Below are positions 27,780-36,227 of a stretch of 64,000 nucleotides of DNA, piece by piece (positions within the stretch are counted from its first letter, which is position 1; each line of letters opens with the position of its first letter). A program made the translations under genes and the position numbers. Under the pieces are notes generated by a model. It saw nothing but the letters and a program-made list of their open reading frames with translations, searched no databases and was not told where the DNA came from. Source of the stretch: Vreelandella zhuhanensis (GTDB lineage: Bacteria; Pseudomonadota; Gammaproteobacteria; Pseudomonadales; Halomonadaceae); contig NZ_WTKP01000008.1 in NCBI RefSeq assembly GCF_009793355.1, positions 1-64,000 of the forward strand, given 5' to 3'.

Positions 27780-27814
27780 CATCACAACTGTCCATCACAA
27801 CTGTCCATCACAAC
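27780..27814 (+). repeat. 13-base tandem repeat next to the operator
   Basis: CATCACAACTGTC is repeated at 27780-27792 and 27793-27805, with a partial third copy to about 27814. The core ACAACTGT also occurs inverted at 27696-27703. It lies between the short CbiX gene and the regulator promoter; possible extra binding sites. Confidence 0.75.
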
Positions 27815-27830
27815 CAGCCGTTGCGTATCT

Positions 27831-28205
27831 CTATCCAGCTTCCCCGGCCTGTTCAGCAATCACCGCCGCCAGGGCGTCGACAAAGGCGGGATGCTCTCCT
27901 ACGGGAGGCAGCAGGGTTAATGCCAGGCCGGGGTGGAGACGGGTGAGTGCCTCGATCTGGCCGGGTACGTCCTTGCGCAGGTGGCGTCCGGCGGCAAAGA
28001 ACAGCGGCAGGATCTCCACCTTGTGGGCTCCCTGAGCTTCGAGTGTGGCTACCGTGGTTTCCAGCGAGGGCTCGCTGAGCTCCATGTACGCCAGATGTAC
28101 TGGAGTGCTCAAGCGCTGGCGCAGGCTGTGATGGAAGCTTTCGAAAGGCTCGCGCCACTTGGGGTCGCTGGAACCATGCGCAAGCAATACCAGATGATAG
28201 GCCAT
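27831..28205 (-). CDS. Short CbiX/SirB-family chelatase
   Basis: A 124-residue protein of the small single-domain (CbiX-S type) chelatase family that inserts cobalt or iron into sirohydrochlorin or a related tetrapyrrole. The metal-site histidines are plausible in LLAHGSSDPKW (His10) and FFAAGRHLRKDVP. Small members work as homodimers. Its place beside a B12-domain-type regulator and FAD genes in a light-stress cluster is notable, although no other cobalamin gene is present. AAGGAGCG lies just before the ATG. Confidence 0.85.
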   Translation of the reverse strand: MAYHLVLLAHGSSDPKWREPFESFHHSLRQRLSTPVHLAYMELSEPSLETTVATLEAQGAHKVEILPLFFAAGRHLRKDVPGQIEALTRLHPGLALTLLPPVGEHPAFVDALAAVIAEQAGEAG

Positions 28206-28241
28206 GTAAGGCGCTCCTTGAGAGGAAGGGAAGGGAGTGGA

Positions 28242-29294
28242 TTATGTCTTGGCTAAGGCCTGGCCCAGGTGATGGCCGGAAAGCCAGGCATCTTCCACGC
28301 GGCCACCTCGACAGCCATCGCCACATAATGCCAGGCCGTTGCTTTCCAGATGAAAGTCAACCAGACGCCCCTCGTCCTGGAAGGCGGCGGGCTCGGCGGG
28401 CTGAGCATAGCGCCAGCGGTGAGCGCCCAGATCCTCAATCTCTGGAAGATGCGTGGGTGAGGGGAACACGCTGCGCAAGGCATCCAGCAGGAAGTTTGCC
28501 ACTTCATCGGCGGAGGATTCCAGGTGTGCTTCGCTCCAGTCGAGGTGAGCGATCAGGCTCAGGCTTTCATCCTGCTCTTCCCGGCCGGGCTTGGTCTGGT
28601 TACGCGACATCAGGCGCAGGGCGGGATGCGCCAAGCGCGCTATTTGCCAGGTTTCCGGTACGCCGGGTAACACCGGCAGCGGCTGGGTAAAGGTTACCCA
28701 GCCCGCCCAGCAGGCGCGCTGGGGCGTTGCGCGGCAAATTTCACTCAGCCGTGGCGCCCATTCTCCCAGCAACGCCTGGGCCTGAGGGGCGGGCGTACTG
28801 ATGACCACTTGGGCGAAAGGTCCATGACGTTGGGCGTTGCTATCGATAAGCCACCACTGGCTACCGTCACGCTCAAGGATCTCGATACGTGTCTCTGTCT
28901 GGACAGCCAGCCCTTGGGCCAGATAGCGAGGCAGGGCACTCATGCGGGGTTTTCCAGCGTAGCGCAATTGACCGTCATGCTGGGCCTCCCAGCCCAAGGG
29001 ACTCGCCTGCCAGAGTTTTTCCGGCCATGGCGCGACACAATCGGCTTGCTGCCAGCGTGCCACTGCCTCTTGAAACTCGGCGTCTCTGGCCGTGAAGTAC
29101 TGGGCTCCCAGATCGAATATCGCCTGCAGACGGCGTTTGCTGGACATGCGCCCCCCGGGGCCGCGGGCTTTTTCGAATAGCTGTACCGCCTTGCCGGCGG
29201 CATTCAGGTTCTGAGCACACGCCAGCCCGGCAATGCCGGCCCCGATAATCGCGGTAGCCGCTGGAGAGGGCGTGCGTGAGTGTGTGTTAGGCAT
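28242..29294 (-). CDS. Renalase-like FAD-dependent oxidoreductase
   Basis: A 350-residue flavoprotein of the COG3380 group: N-terminal IIGAGIAGLACAQNL, then LFEKARGPGGRMSSKR and FDLGAQYFTARD, and a C-terminal LALCGDGCRGGRVEDAWLSG that closes the FAD site. Proteobacterial relatives are often next to photolyase genes and are named NAD(P)/FAD-dependent oxidoreductase; the substrate is unknown. First gene of the minus-strand cluster, 36 bases before the CbiX gene. The ATG at 29294 has no strong ribosome binding site. Confidence 0.88.
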   Translation of the reverse strand: MPNTHSRTPSPAATAIIGAGIAGLACAQNLNAAGKAVQLFEKARGPGGRMSSKRRLQAIFDLGAQYFTARDAEFQEAVARWQQADCVAPWPEKLWQASPLGWEAQHDGQLRYAGKPRMSALPRYLAQGLAVQTETRIEILERDGSQWWLIDSNAQRHGPFAQVVISTPAPQAQALLGEWAPRLSEICRATPQRACWAGWVTFTQPLPVLPGVPETWQIARLAHPALRLMSRNQTKPGREEQDESLSLIAHLDWSEAHLESSADEVANFLLDALRSVFPSPTHLPEIEDLGAHRWRYAQPAEPAAFQDEGRLVDFHLESNGLALCGDGCRGGRVEDAWLSGHHLGQALAKT

Positions 29295-29360
29295 ACACTA
29301 TTCACATGGTTAGTGGAAAATGAGTCGGAATCGTTTAGTTTCCTCTAGACTAGCAGATGC

Positions 29361-29378
29361 GTACAATATCTGTATAAC
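29361..29378. promoter_or_regulatory. Second operator candidate, between divergent genes
   Basis: GTACAATATCTGTATAAC has the inverted half-sites TACA and TGTA five bases apart; on the minus strand it reads TTATACA then TTGTACG. The half-sites resemble those at 27745-27767. It is 67 bases before the renalase-like gene and 45 bases before the divergent epimerase gene, and could control both. Confidence 0.5.
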
Positions 29379-29422
29379 ATAAATCCGTCTCACTCTGGCG
29401 GTTTAACGGCAGCAGGAGAGAA

Positions 29423-30334
29423 ATGACGATGCGCATATTGATAACCGGAGGCAGTGGGTTTGTCGGGCAACGCCTGTGTCGGTGTCTGGTCGAGCAAGGT
29501 CATGAGGTGCAGGTGGTGTCACGTGACCCGGAGGGCGTCCGCGACCGTCTGCCGAATAATTGTGATATCCGCGACAGTGTGATGGCGTTCGTCGACACGC
29601 CACCCGAAGCACTGATCAACCTGGCCGGTGAATCGATTGCCGGTAAGCGTTGGAGTTCGGAGCAAAAAGCCAAGCTGATCGAGTCACGGGTGGGCATCAC
29701 CCAGGATCTGGTATCGCTGTGTGCCGAGTTGCGCGATAAGGGAGAAGCCGTGCCCAAGGTGATGATCTCGGGTTCCGCCATGGGCTACTACGGCGACCAG
29801 GGTGACCGGGTGGTCACCGAAGCGACGCCGCCTCACGACGAGTTTGCCCATCGGCTGTGTCAACGCTGGGAGAAAACCGCACAAGAGGTGGAAGCCTACG
29901 GGGCGCGCTTGGCGATTGTGCGCATTGGCTTGGTGCTGGATGAGGGCGGTGGTGCGCTGCAAAAAATGTTGCCGCCGTTCAAACTCGGCCTGGGGGGACG
30001 CTTCGGCAATGGCAAGCAGTACATGCCATGGATTCATCGGGAGGATCTGGTACGAGCGATACTTTTCCTGCTGGAGCGCGATGATCTCGACGGTGCCTTC
30101 AACGCCAGTGCACCTAATCCGGTGACCAATGCGGAATTCACCCAGACCTTGGCGCATAAGCTCAAGCGTCCGGCCGTGCTCCCAGTGCCCGCCATCGCCT
30201 TGGAAACCATATTCGGCGAGATGTCGCGGCTATTGCTTACCGGGGCCGACATGCGCCCGCGGCGCCTGGAAGACGCCGGGTTCAGCTTCAACTTTCCCAC
30301 TCTGGACAAGGCGTTAGCCGATATCCTGGAGTAA
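29423..30334 (+). CDS. TIGR01777 family epimerase (YfcH-like)
   Basis: A 303-residue extended SDR. The N-terminal ILITGGSGFVGQRL is the NAD(P) motif; LINLAGESIAGKRW, SGSAMGYYGD and RIGLVLDEGGGAL follow, and a C-terminal DUF1731-like segment (RPRRLEDAGFSFNFP) closes it. Reported relatives act in cell envelope or division-related roles in a few bacteria, but the substrate is unknown. ATG 29423 or the second ATG at 29429 could start it; AGGAG lies at about 29413-29417. Divergent from the stress cluster. Confidence 0.92.
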   Translation: MTMRILITGGSGFVGQRLCRCLVEQGHEVQVVSRDPEGVRDRLPNNCDIRDSVMAFVDTPPEALINLAGESIAGKRWSSEQKAKLIESRVGITQDLVSLCAELRDKGEAVPKVMISGSAMGYYGDQGDRVVTEATPPHDEFAHRLCQRWEKTAQEVEAYGARLAIVRIGLVLDEGGGALQKMLPPFKLGLGGRFGNGKQYMPWIHREDLVRAILFLLERDDLDGAFNASAPNPVTNAEFTQTLAHKLKRPAVLPVPAIALETIFGEMSRLLLTGADMRPRRLEDAGFSFNFPTLDKALADILE

Positions 30335-30347
30335 GCTGGACATCTAC

Positions 30348-33296
30348 TTAGCGTCCCTTGGGGTCCGCCGTGATAATCACCCGCACGCTATCCAGGCGTA
30401 GGCGGGTGCTTTCCATGGCGTCAGACAATGCCTGGCGCTCCCGGCTCAGGGCATCGATTTCCATGTCACGCACCGCCGGGTTGTGCTCGGCCAAGGCCTG
30501 AAGGCGCGCCAGCTCCCCGTCGAGTTGCTCGCGCATGCGCTTTTCACCGGCCTCGATAATGCTGGGCAATTCGCGTTCGGCCTCGCTTTCGCCCTGGGTG
30601 AGCAATTCACGTAGCTGATTGTGGCGGCTCTTGATCAGATCGCGAGCCATCGATTTGTTGACCTTCTGCAGGTTTTGGGAAAGCCCGGTGAAGGAAATCT
30701 TGCCGGTGAGGTTGGCGCCCGACTCATCGAGCAGTACACGCACGGCGGTGGGCGGCAAGAAGCGGTTCAGGTGCAGCGAGCGAGGTGCCGGGCAGTGAGT
30801 ACGAAACACCAACTCCGCCATCAGGCGCCCGCTGGAAATCGCAGGATGGCGCAACAGGGCCAGCGCCGTGTTGCCCATGGTGCCGTCGAGAATCCTGCCC
30901 ATCATTTCGCGGGTGAGCGGGTGCTCCCAGGAGAGGCGCTGGATATCGTCACGGCTCAGCGCGCGCGCCCGGTCGAAGGTGGCTGAAAAGCCTTCTTCGC
31001 CCTTGGCCAGGCCCGGCAGGCCATCGAGCATCTGCGGGCTGGGCTGAAGGTGCATGATGCCCGCTCCCAGCTCCTGGCTATCGACCCCGAAAATATCCAG
31101 CGCACGTTCAATGTAACGCGGCAGGGCGGGGTCATGGTCCATCTCACGGATGGCCTCGATGACCGCTTCGGCCTTGGCCGGGCGGCAGGCATTGAGTTCC
31201 AGCAGACGGTTGCGCCCGGCATCCTGTTCCGCCAGGCGGGCGCTAAACAGGGTGCGGGTCTCGGCAATGATCTCGTTCAGGCTGTCATCGTCGAGCAGGG
31301 CATCGGCCAGGGCGTCGCCAAAGGCCTCGAACAGGTCGCTACCCACACCGTGCGGGGCACTGAATGCATCCATGCCTTCATGGTACCAGCGCAGCAGGCG
31401 CTCGCCCGGGCTGCCTACGAAGGTGGGTACGTGCAGTTCGATGGCGTGTTTCTGGCCGATACGGTCGAGTCGGCCGATTCGCTGTTCCAACTGGTCGGGA
31501 TGTTGCGGCAGATCGAACATCACCAAGTGACGACAGAACTGAAAGTTACGTCCTTCCGAACCGATTTCCGAACACACCAGTACCTGAGAACCGTCCTCCT
31601 CGTCGGCGAACGCCGCGGCGGCCCGGTCACGCTCGATCAGGGAAAGCCCTTCATGGAACACCGGGGCATGAATGCCGCCGAGTACCCGCAAGCCTTCGGC
31701 CAGGCCCAGAGCAGTATCGCGGTGATGGGCGATGATCAGCACCTTGTCGTTGGCGAAGCCTTCCTCGCCATCGTCGCTGAGTCGTTCAAGCAGCCAGTTG
31801 ATGCGCCTGTCGATGTGCCACCAGGGCTCCACATTGAGTGGATCATTCGACAGCGCCCGGTACATGGCATCGGGGTAGATCAACACATCGGGATGATCCA
31901 TTTCGCTTTCGATCAACAGCTCGTCAAGGTAATCCTCGTCGCGCTCCAGCCTGCGCACCACGCGGCGGTAAGCCGGCGGCATCTCCAGTGACACCCTGTG
32001 CAGACGACGTTCGGGAAAGCCGCCCACATGACGGCGGCTGTTGCGAAACATCACCCGGCCTGTGCCATGGCGGTCAAGCAGTGCCTCGCGCAGCTGGCCG
32101 CGAGCGCTTTCGTGCTGGGCTGCGTCGGCTTCGGGGTTGGTCAGGGTTGCCAGCAGCGCCTGGCTATCGCGATCATCCACCACGGCATCGATGGCTTCCC
32201 GGGCCTCGGCATCGCCGGGCAGGCGTTCCAGGGCATCGATGGCACCGGCCACTTCGCCGTAGTGCTGCTCTTCTTCCTTGAACCGTTCGAAGTCATGGTA
32301 GCGTTCGGGGTCGAGTAGGCGCAGGCGGGCAAAATGGCTGGCCAGGCCCATCTGTTCGGGCGTGGCGGTGAGCAGCAGCAACCCCGGTATCTTTGATGAC
32401 AGGCGTTCAACGCACTGGTAGCTGGCGCCGCTTTCTTCTTCCGACCAGGCCAGATGATGGGCTTCGTCGACGATCAGCAGGTCGAACTGGCTGGCCTCGG
32501 CCTGCTCCTGGCGGTGAGGATTGGCGAATAGCCAGTCCTGGCTTGCGAGCACCAGCTGAGCGGTTTCAAAGGGATTGGCGAGGCCGTGCGCCTGGCTCTG
32601 AGTTTCATTGAGCAGCCTGACATCCAGCGAGAAGCGCCGCAGCAGTTCCACCAGCCATTGATGGGTAAGGCTGTCCGGCACCAGGATCAAGGCGCGCTCG
32701 ATACGCCCGTTGAGCAACAGACGGTGGAGAATCAGGCCCGCCTCGATGGTCTTGCCCAGACCGACTTCGTCGGCGAGCAATACCCGGGGAGCATGGCGGC
32801 GCGAGACTTCGTCAGCGATATACAGCTGATGGGGAATCAGGTCGATACGTGGGCCGGACAGTCCCAGCGCCGGATGCCGTTCGATACGCTGAAAATGGTG
32901 CAGGGTGCGAAAGCGCAGATCGAACCAGTCATTACGGTCGACCTGCCCGGTCAGGAGACGGTCACGCGCCTGATCGAACTGCATGGTGTCGGCGAGCTTG
33001 GCTTCCGGCAGTTCACGCAGGTTGCCATGTTCGTCTTCCCCGACATAGGTGATGAGACCTCGGCTTTCGCGGCTCTCGTCGACGATCATTTTCCAGCCGT
33101 CTGCGGAAAGAACACGGTCGCCGCTACCGAACATGACCCGCGTCAGCGGTGCCTGACGGGTATTGTAAGTCCGGGTTTCCTGACTGGCGCTGAACAAGAT
33201 GGTGACACTGCGGAAATCGTTGCTAAGCACGGTGCCAAGCCCAAGTTCGGCCTCGCCGTCGCTGATCCAGCGTTGGCCGGGAGAAAAATCGCTCAT
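30348..33296 (-). CDS. rapA: RNA polymerase-associated Swi2/Snf2 ATPase RapA
   Basis: A 982-residue RapA (HepA). N-terminal Tudor-like domains (GQRWISDGEAELGLGTV) contact RNA polymerase; the Snf2 motor shows Walker A DEVGLGKTIEAG, the DEAH box VDEAHHLAW, and helicase-C motifs EGRNFQFCRHLVMFDLP and QRIGRLDRIGQ. It recycles stalled RNA polymerase after transcription. ATG 33296 begins MSDFSPGQRW as in other RapA proteins, so the eleven-codon longer frame is not used. Converges with the epimerase gene, 13 bases apart. Confidence 0.97.
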   Translation of the reverse strand: MSDFSPGQRWISDGEAELGLGTVLSNDFRSVTILFSASQETRTYNTRQAPLTRVMFGSGDRVLSADGWKMIVDESRESRGLITYVGEDEHGNLRELPEAKLADTMQFDQARDRLLTGQVDRNDWFDLRFRTLHHFQRIERHPALGLSGPRIDLIPHQLYIADEVSRRHAPRVLLADEVGLGKTIEAGLILHRLLLNGRIERALILVPDSLTHQWLVELLRRFSLDVRLLNETQSQAHGLANPFETAQLVLASQDWLFANPHRQEQAEASQFDLLIVDEAHHLAWSEEESGASYQCVERLSSKIPGLLLLTATPEQMGLASHFARLRLLDPERYHDFERFKEEEQHYGEVAGAIDALERLPGDAEAREAIDAVVDDRDSQALLATLTNPEADAAQHESARGQLREALLDRHGTGRVMFRNSRRHVGGFPERRLHRVSLEMPPAYRRVVRRLERDEDYLDELLIESEMDHPDVLIYPDAMYRALSNDPLNVEPWWHIDRRINWLLERLSDDGEEGFANDKVLIIAHHRDTALGLAEGLRVLGGIHAPVFHEGLSLIERDRAAAAFADEEDGSQVLVCSEIGSEGRNFQFCRHLVMFDLPQHPDQLEQRIGRLDRIGQKHAIELHVPTFVGSPGERLLRWYHEGMDAFSAPHGVGSDLFEAFGDALADALLDDDSLNEIIAETRTLFSARLAEQDAGRNRLLELNACRPAKAEAVIEAIREMDHDPALPRYIERALDIFGVDSQELGAGIMHLQPSPQMLDGLPGLAKGEEGFSATFDRARALSRDDIQRLSWEHPLTREMMGRILDGTMGNTALALLRHPAISSGRLMAELVFRTHCPAPRSLHLNRFLPPTAVRVLLDESGANLTGKISFTGLSQNLQKVNKSMARDLIKSRHNQLRELLTQGESEAERELPSIIEAGEKRMREQLDGELARLQALAEHNPAVRDMEIDALSRERQALSDAMESTRLRLDSVRVIITADPKGR

Positions 33297-33407
33297 GATG
33301 CCTCGGGATACGGAAAACGGTGCGCGCACCGCCGGAGGTTAGCCACCGACGGCAACAGGGCGGGCGATTCTAACCCAAAGGAGCGGGAGGATTAAGCTGT
33401 GATTGGC

Positions 33408-34211
33408 TCAATCGTTCAGCCAGCTGTCGAGCTGAGCACGGGTAAGCTCACCCACATGCTGCTCGATGGCGCGTCCCTGGGCGTCAAACAGCAGCGTCGT
33501 CGGCAATCCCGGCGATTCGAATAAAGCCATCAATTGCTGACGCGGGTCGCGCAGCGCGTAACCAAACTCAAGCTGCTGTTCGTCCAGATAACGTACAATG
33601 GGCAAGAGGTCTTCACCCTGATTGACGATCACCACCGTAACGTCTTCCCGCTGGGCAGCTTGTTCGAGTAACGGCATTTCGCGCAGGCAGGGCGGGCACC
33701 AGGTAGCCCAGAGATTGACGATGATACGTTTGTCATCCTGAATCAGGTCGGGCAGATGGACTTCCCTGCCCTCGATATCTTCCAAGGTAATATCCGGCAG
33801 TTCACTGACGGGAAGCTGCCCTCCCAGGGGTGACAGCATTACCAGCACCAGCCATAACGTCGAACTGCCCACTACCAGGGCCAAGGCACCGCCCATGGCC
33901 AGGGGTCGGCGACGCAAGGTCCAGGCGGTCCAGGCCAGCGCGGCCGCCATGCCCCAGAGGCCGTGATAGCCGGGTTGCCAGAATTTCAGGACATCCAGTG
34001 GAGCACCCGCATAACTTTCAAGCTGCATGATCACATGTCCCAGACGCGCGCCCAGCAGCCACACGACTACCAGCCCATTGAACCAGCGGTTATGTTGGTG
34101 GCGAGGCAGGCCCAGGAGGTAACGGCTGGCCAAGAGTAGTGCCAGCGCGCAGCCGATGGCATACAGGCGGGGAAGGGAAATCAATACAGGACCAAGAGCT
34201 ATCGCATTCAT
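33408..34211 (-). CDS. Membrane-anchored TlpA-like thioredoxin with Lgt-like N-terminus
   Basis: A 267-residue protein. Four hydrophobic segments in the first 120 residues include LVVVWLLGARLGHVIMQ, which resembles part of prolipoprotein diacylglyceryl transferase. A TlpA/ResA-type thioredoxin domain follows (about 130-267) with the redox site WATWCPPCLREMP and the cis-proline region GLPTTLLF. The thioredoxin part should face the periplasm and reduce or shuffle disulfides. The membrane part is too short to be an active Lgt. ATG 34211 is preferred over the longer frame because hydrophobic helix 1 begins right after it. Confidence 0.82.
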   Translation of the reverse strand: MNAIALGPVLISLPRLYAIGCALALLLASRYLLGLPRHQHNRWFNGLVVVWLLGARLGHVIMQLESYAGAPLDVLKFWQPGYHGLWGMAAALAWTAWTLRRRPLAMGGALALVVGSSTLWLVLVMLSPLGGQLPVSELPDITLEDIEGREVHLPDLIQDDKRIIVNLWATWCPPCLREMPLLEQAAQREDVTVVIVNQGEDLLPIVRYLDEQQLEFGYALRDPRQQLMALFESPGLPTTLLFDAQGRAIEQHVGELTRAQLDSWLND

Positions 34212-34343
34212 GCAGGGACTCGGTGGAGGTGACGACCTTGGAACAAGGCACGGCGCAGCGGGTACACTAGGCAAAACGATTTTCGACAAGCCTACTGTCG
34301 CCGGCCTGCGCTGTCATCCATTGCGTACCGGCAGGAGTGATGC

Positions 34344-34592
34344 ATGCCCCATAAGAACTTCGATAGGTTGCGCGCCCTGGCGATTGCCTCCCAGGCGCTG
34401 GGCCTGACCTTGATCATCACATTGGAGACTGTGATGGGTGACACTGCCCGGCCGTGGCAGGGCGTTGTATTGGCTGCCATGGTGGCTGCTGCGTTACTCA
34501 TTGCCCTGGCGCGGCTGTACCGGCGAAACAAGCAGCGCAAGCGCTGGGACCAGCGCGTGAGCGACCCCGACGATGAACCTCGCCAGCCCTGA
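34344..34592 (+). CDS. Small two-helix membrane protein
   Basis: An 82-residue hypothetical protein with two predicted membrane helices (about 9-31 and 39-58) and a basic cytoplasmic tail RRNKQRKRWDQR. No family recognised. It ends 27 bases before the DASS symporter gene and is probably co-transcribed with it. Confidence 0.65.
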   Translation: MPHKNFDRLRALAIASQALGLTLIITLETVMGDTARPWQGVVLAAMVAAALLIALARLYRRNKQRKRWDQRVSDPDDEPRQP

Positions 34593-34619
34593 AGAGCTTG
34601 AGCATGAAAAGGAAGCAGG

Positions 34620-36113
34620 ATGCTGCAATCAGATGACGCTCGGAAGAGTGACGCCGCCCGCTGGGAACGAATAAAGATCACTGTCGGCCTATTGGCCGGG
34701 CCGCTGCTCGCGGTTGCCTTGCTGGGAATGGGGGCGCCGGCCGAGATGCCGCCCATGGCATGGAAGGTCCTCATCCTGACCGCCTGGATGGCGATATGGT
34801 GGATACTCGAGCCAGTACCCATAGCGGTGACCGCCTTGTTGCCCGTGGCGATGTTGCCGCTGCTGGAAGTGGCGCCCATCAACGAGGCCGCCGCCCCCTA
34901 TGCCAATCCGCTGATTTTTCTGTTTCTGGGCGGTTTCATGCTGGCCGAGGCGATTCAGCGTTGGAACTTGCACCGGCGCATTGCGTTAGGGGTGCTCAGG
35001 GTGGCGGGTAAGCGTCCTGATTATCTGGTGGGAGGCTTCATGGCGGCAACGGCATTTCTCAGCATGTGGGTGAGCAATACCGCGACCGCCGCCTTGATGG
35101 TGCCTATTGGGCTATCCGTGCTGGTCCTGCTGGAGCAGGAGGACAGCATGGGACCGAATCGCAGCATGGCGCTGTGCTTGCTGCTGGGAATTGCCCTGGC
35201 GGCCAATATTGGCGGCATGGGTACCTTGATCGGAACTCCGCCCAATGCCTTGTTGGCGGGATTCATGGCGGACAATTACGCCATCCAGATCGACTTCGCT
35301 CAGTGGATGCTGGTTGCGGTGCCACCCGCACTTGTATTGCTGGCGCTGGCCTGGTGGTTGCTGACTCGGCTGGTGTATCCGGTGCCGCGTGATGAAATCC
35401 AGGGGATTTCTCATATGCTTGAACAGCAGTCTCGGGATCTAGGGAAAATGGCTTCACCCGAGCGCCGGGTGGCGGTGGTGTTCGGGTTGGTGGCCTTGGC
35501 TTGGGTGACGCGTCCGCTACTCGAGCGCTGGCTGGGAATCCAGCTCAGTGACGGGGGCATCGCGGTGATTGGCGCCTTGCTGTTGTTCGTGGTGCCGGCA
35601 CGCTGGAAGCAACGCCAGTTCTTGATGGACTGGGACACGGCGCGCAACCTGCCTTGGGGGGTGTTGATCTTGGTGGGTGGCGGTTTGAGCCTGGGTGCCG
35701 CTATCGAAAGTTCAGGGCTTGCGGAAGTCGTCGCCAATGCCTTGGCGGGGCTGGGCGGTTGGCCGACCTGGGCCATGGTAGTAATGGTCGTCACGGTAGT
35801 GATGCTGATGAGCCATGTGACCAGCAATACCGCAACGGCGGCCGCGATTCTACCCTTGACCGCCGCGCTGACGGTTAGCCTGAATGCCAGCCCCTTGCTG
35901 TTGGCAGTGCCGGTGGCCATGGCCGCCTCTTGTGCTTTCATGCTGCCGGTGGCAACACCGCCGAATGCCGTGGTATTCGCCAGTGGACGTTTGAAGGTCA
36001 TCGACATGGTGCGTGCCGGGGCGTTAATCAGTGCCGTGGCCATCGTCATGATCAGCCTGGCCGTGTTTGCTCTGGCGATGCCGATACTCGGATTTGGCTG
36101 GAAGACAGCGTGA
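34620..36113 (+). CDS. DASS/SLC13 family sodium-coupled anion symporter
   Basis: A 497-residue inner-membrane transporter with eleven to twelve hydrophobic segments. The two inverted-repeat SNT signatures are visible, MWVSNTATAALMVP (N-terminal half) and SHVTSNTATAAAILP (C-terminal half), as in the VcINDY family. These bind sodium and the carboxylate of substrates such as succinate, malate or citrate; sulfate transport occurs in relatives. Substrate not determined here. Purine-rich AAGGAAG lies just before the ATG. Confidence 0.93.
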   Translation: MLQSDDARKSDAARWERIKITVGLLAGPLLAVALLGMGAPAEMPPMAWKVLILTAWMAIWWILEPVPIAVTALLPVAMLPLLEVAPINEAAAPYANPLIFLFLGGFMLAEAIQRWNLHRRIALGVLRVAGKRPDYLVGGFMAATAFLSMWVSNTATAALMVPIGLSVLVLLEQEDSMGPNRSMALCLLLGIALAANIGGMGTLIGTPPNALLAGFMADNYAIQIDFAQWMLVAVPPALVLLALAWWLLTRLVYPVPRDEIQGISHMLEQQSRDLGKMASPERRVAVVFGLVALAWVTRPLLERWLGIQLSDGGIAVIGALLLFVVPARWKQRQFLMDWDTARNLPWGVLILVGGGLSLGAAIESSGLAEVVANALAGLGGWPTWAMVVMVVTVVMLMSHVTSNTATAAAILPLTAALTVSLNASPLLLAVPVAMAASCAFMLPVATPPNAVVFASGRLKVIDMVRAGALISAVAIVMISLAVFALAMPILGFGWKTA

Positions 36114-36227
36114 CGGTAAGCCTAGCGTTAAAAGTGCCACTTGTGTTTTTGCGCAATGGGTTCCAAATTAACCCTATACCCTGAGCCAGGGCATGGCTTA
36201 CTTTTTTCACTGGCAGAGCGATACAAC

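Noticed and set aside
36141..36227. Longer N-terminus for the substrate-binding protein
   Set aside because: The extra residues precede a perfect signal peptide and have no ribosome binding site.
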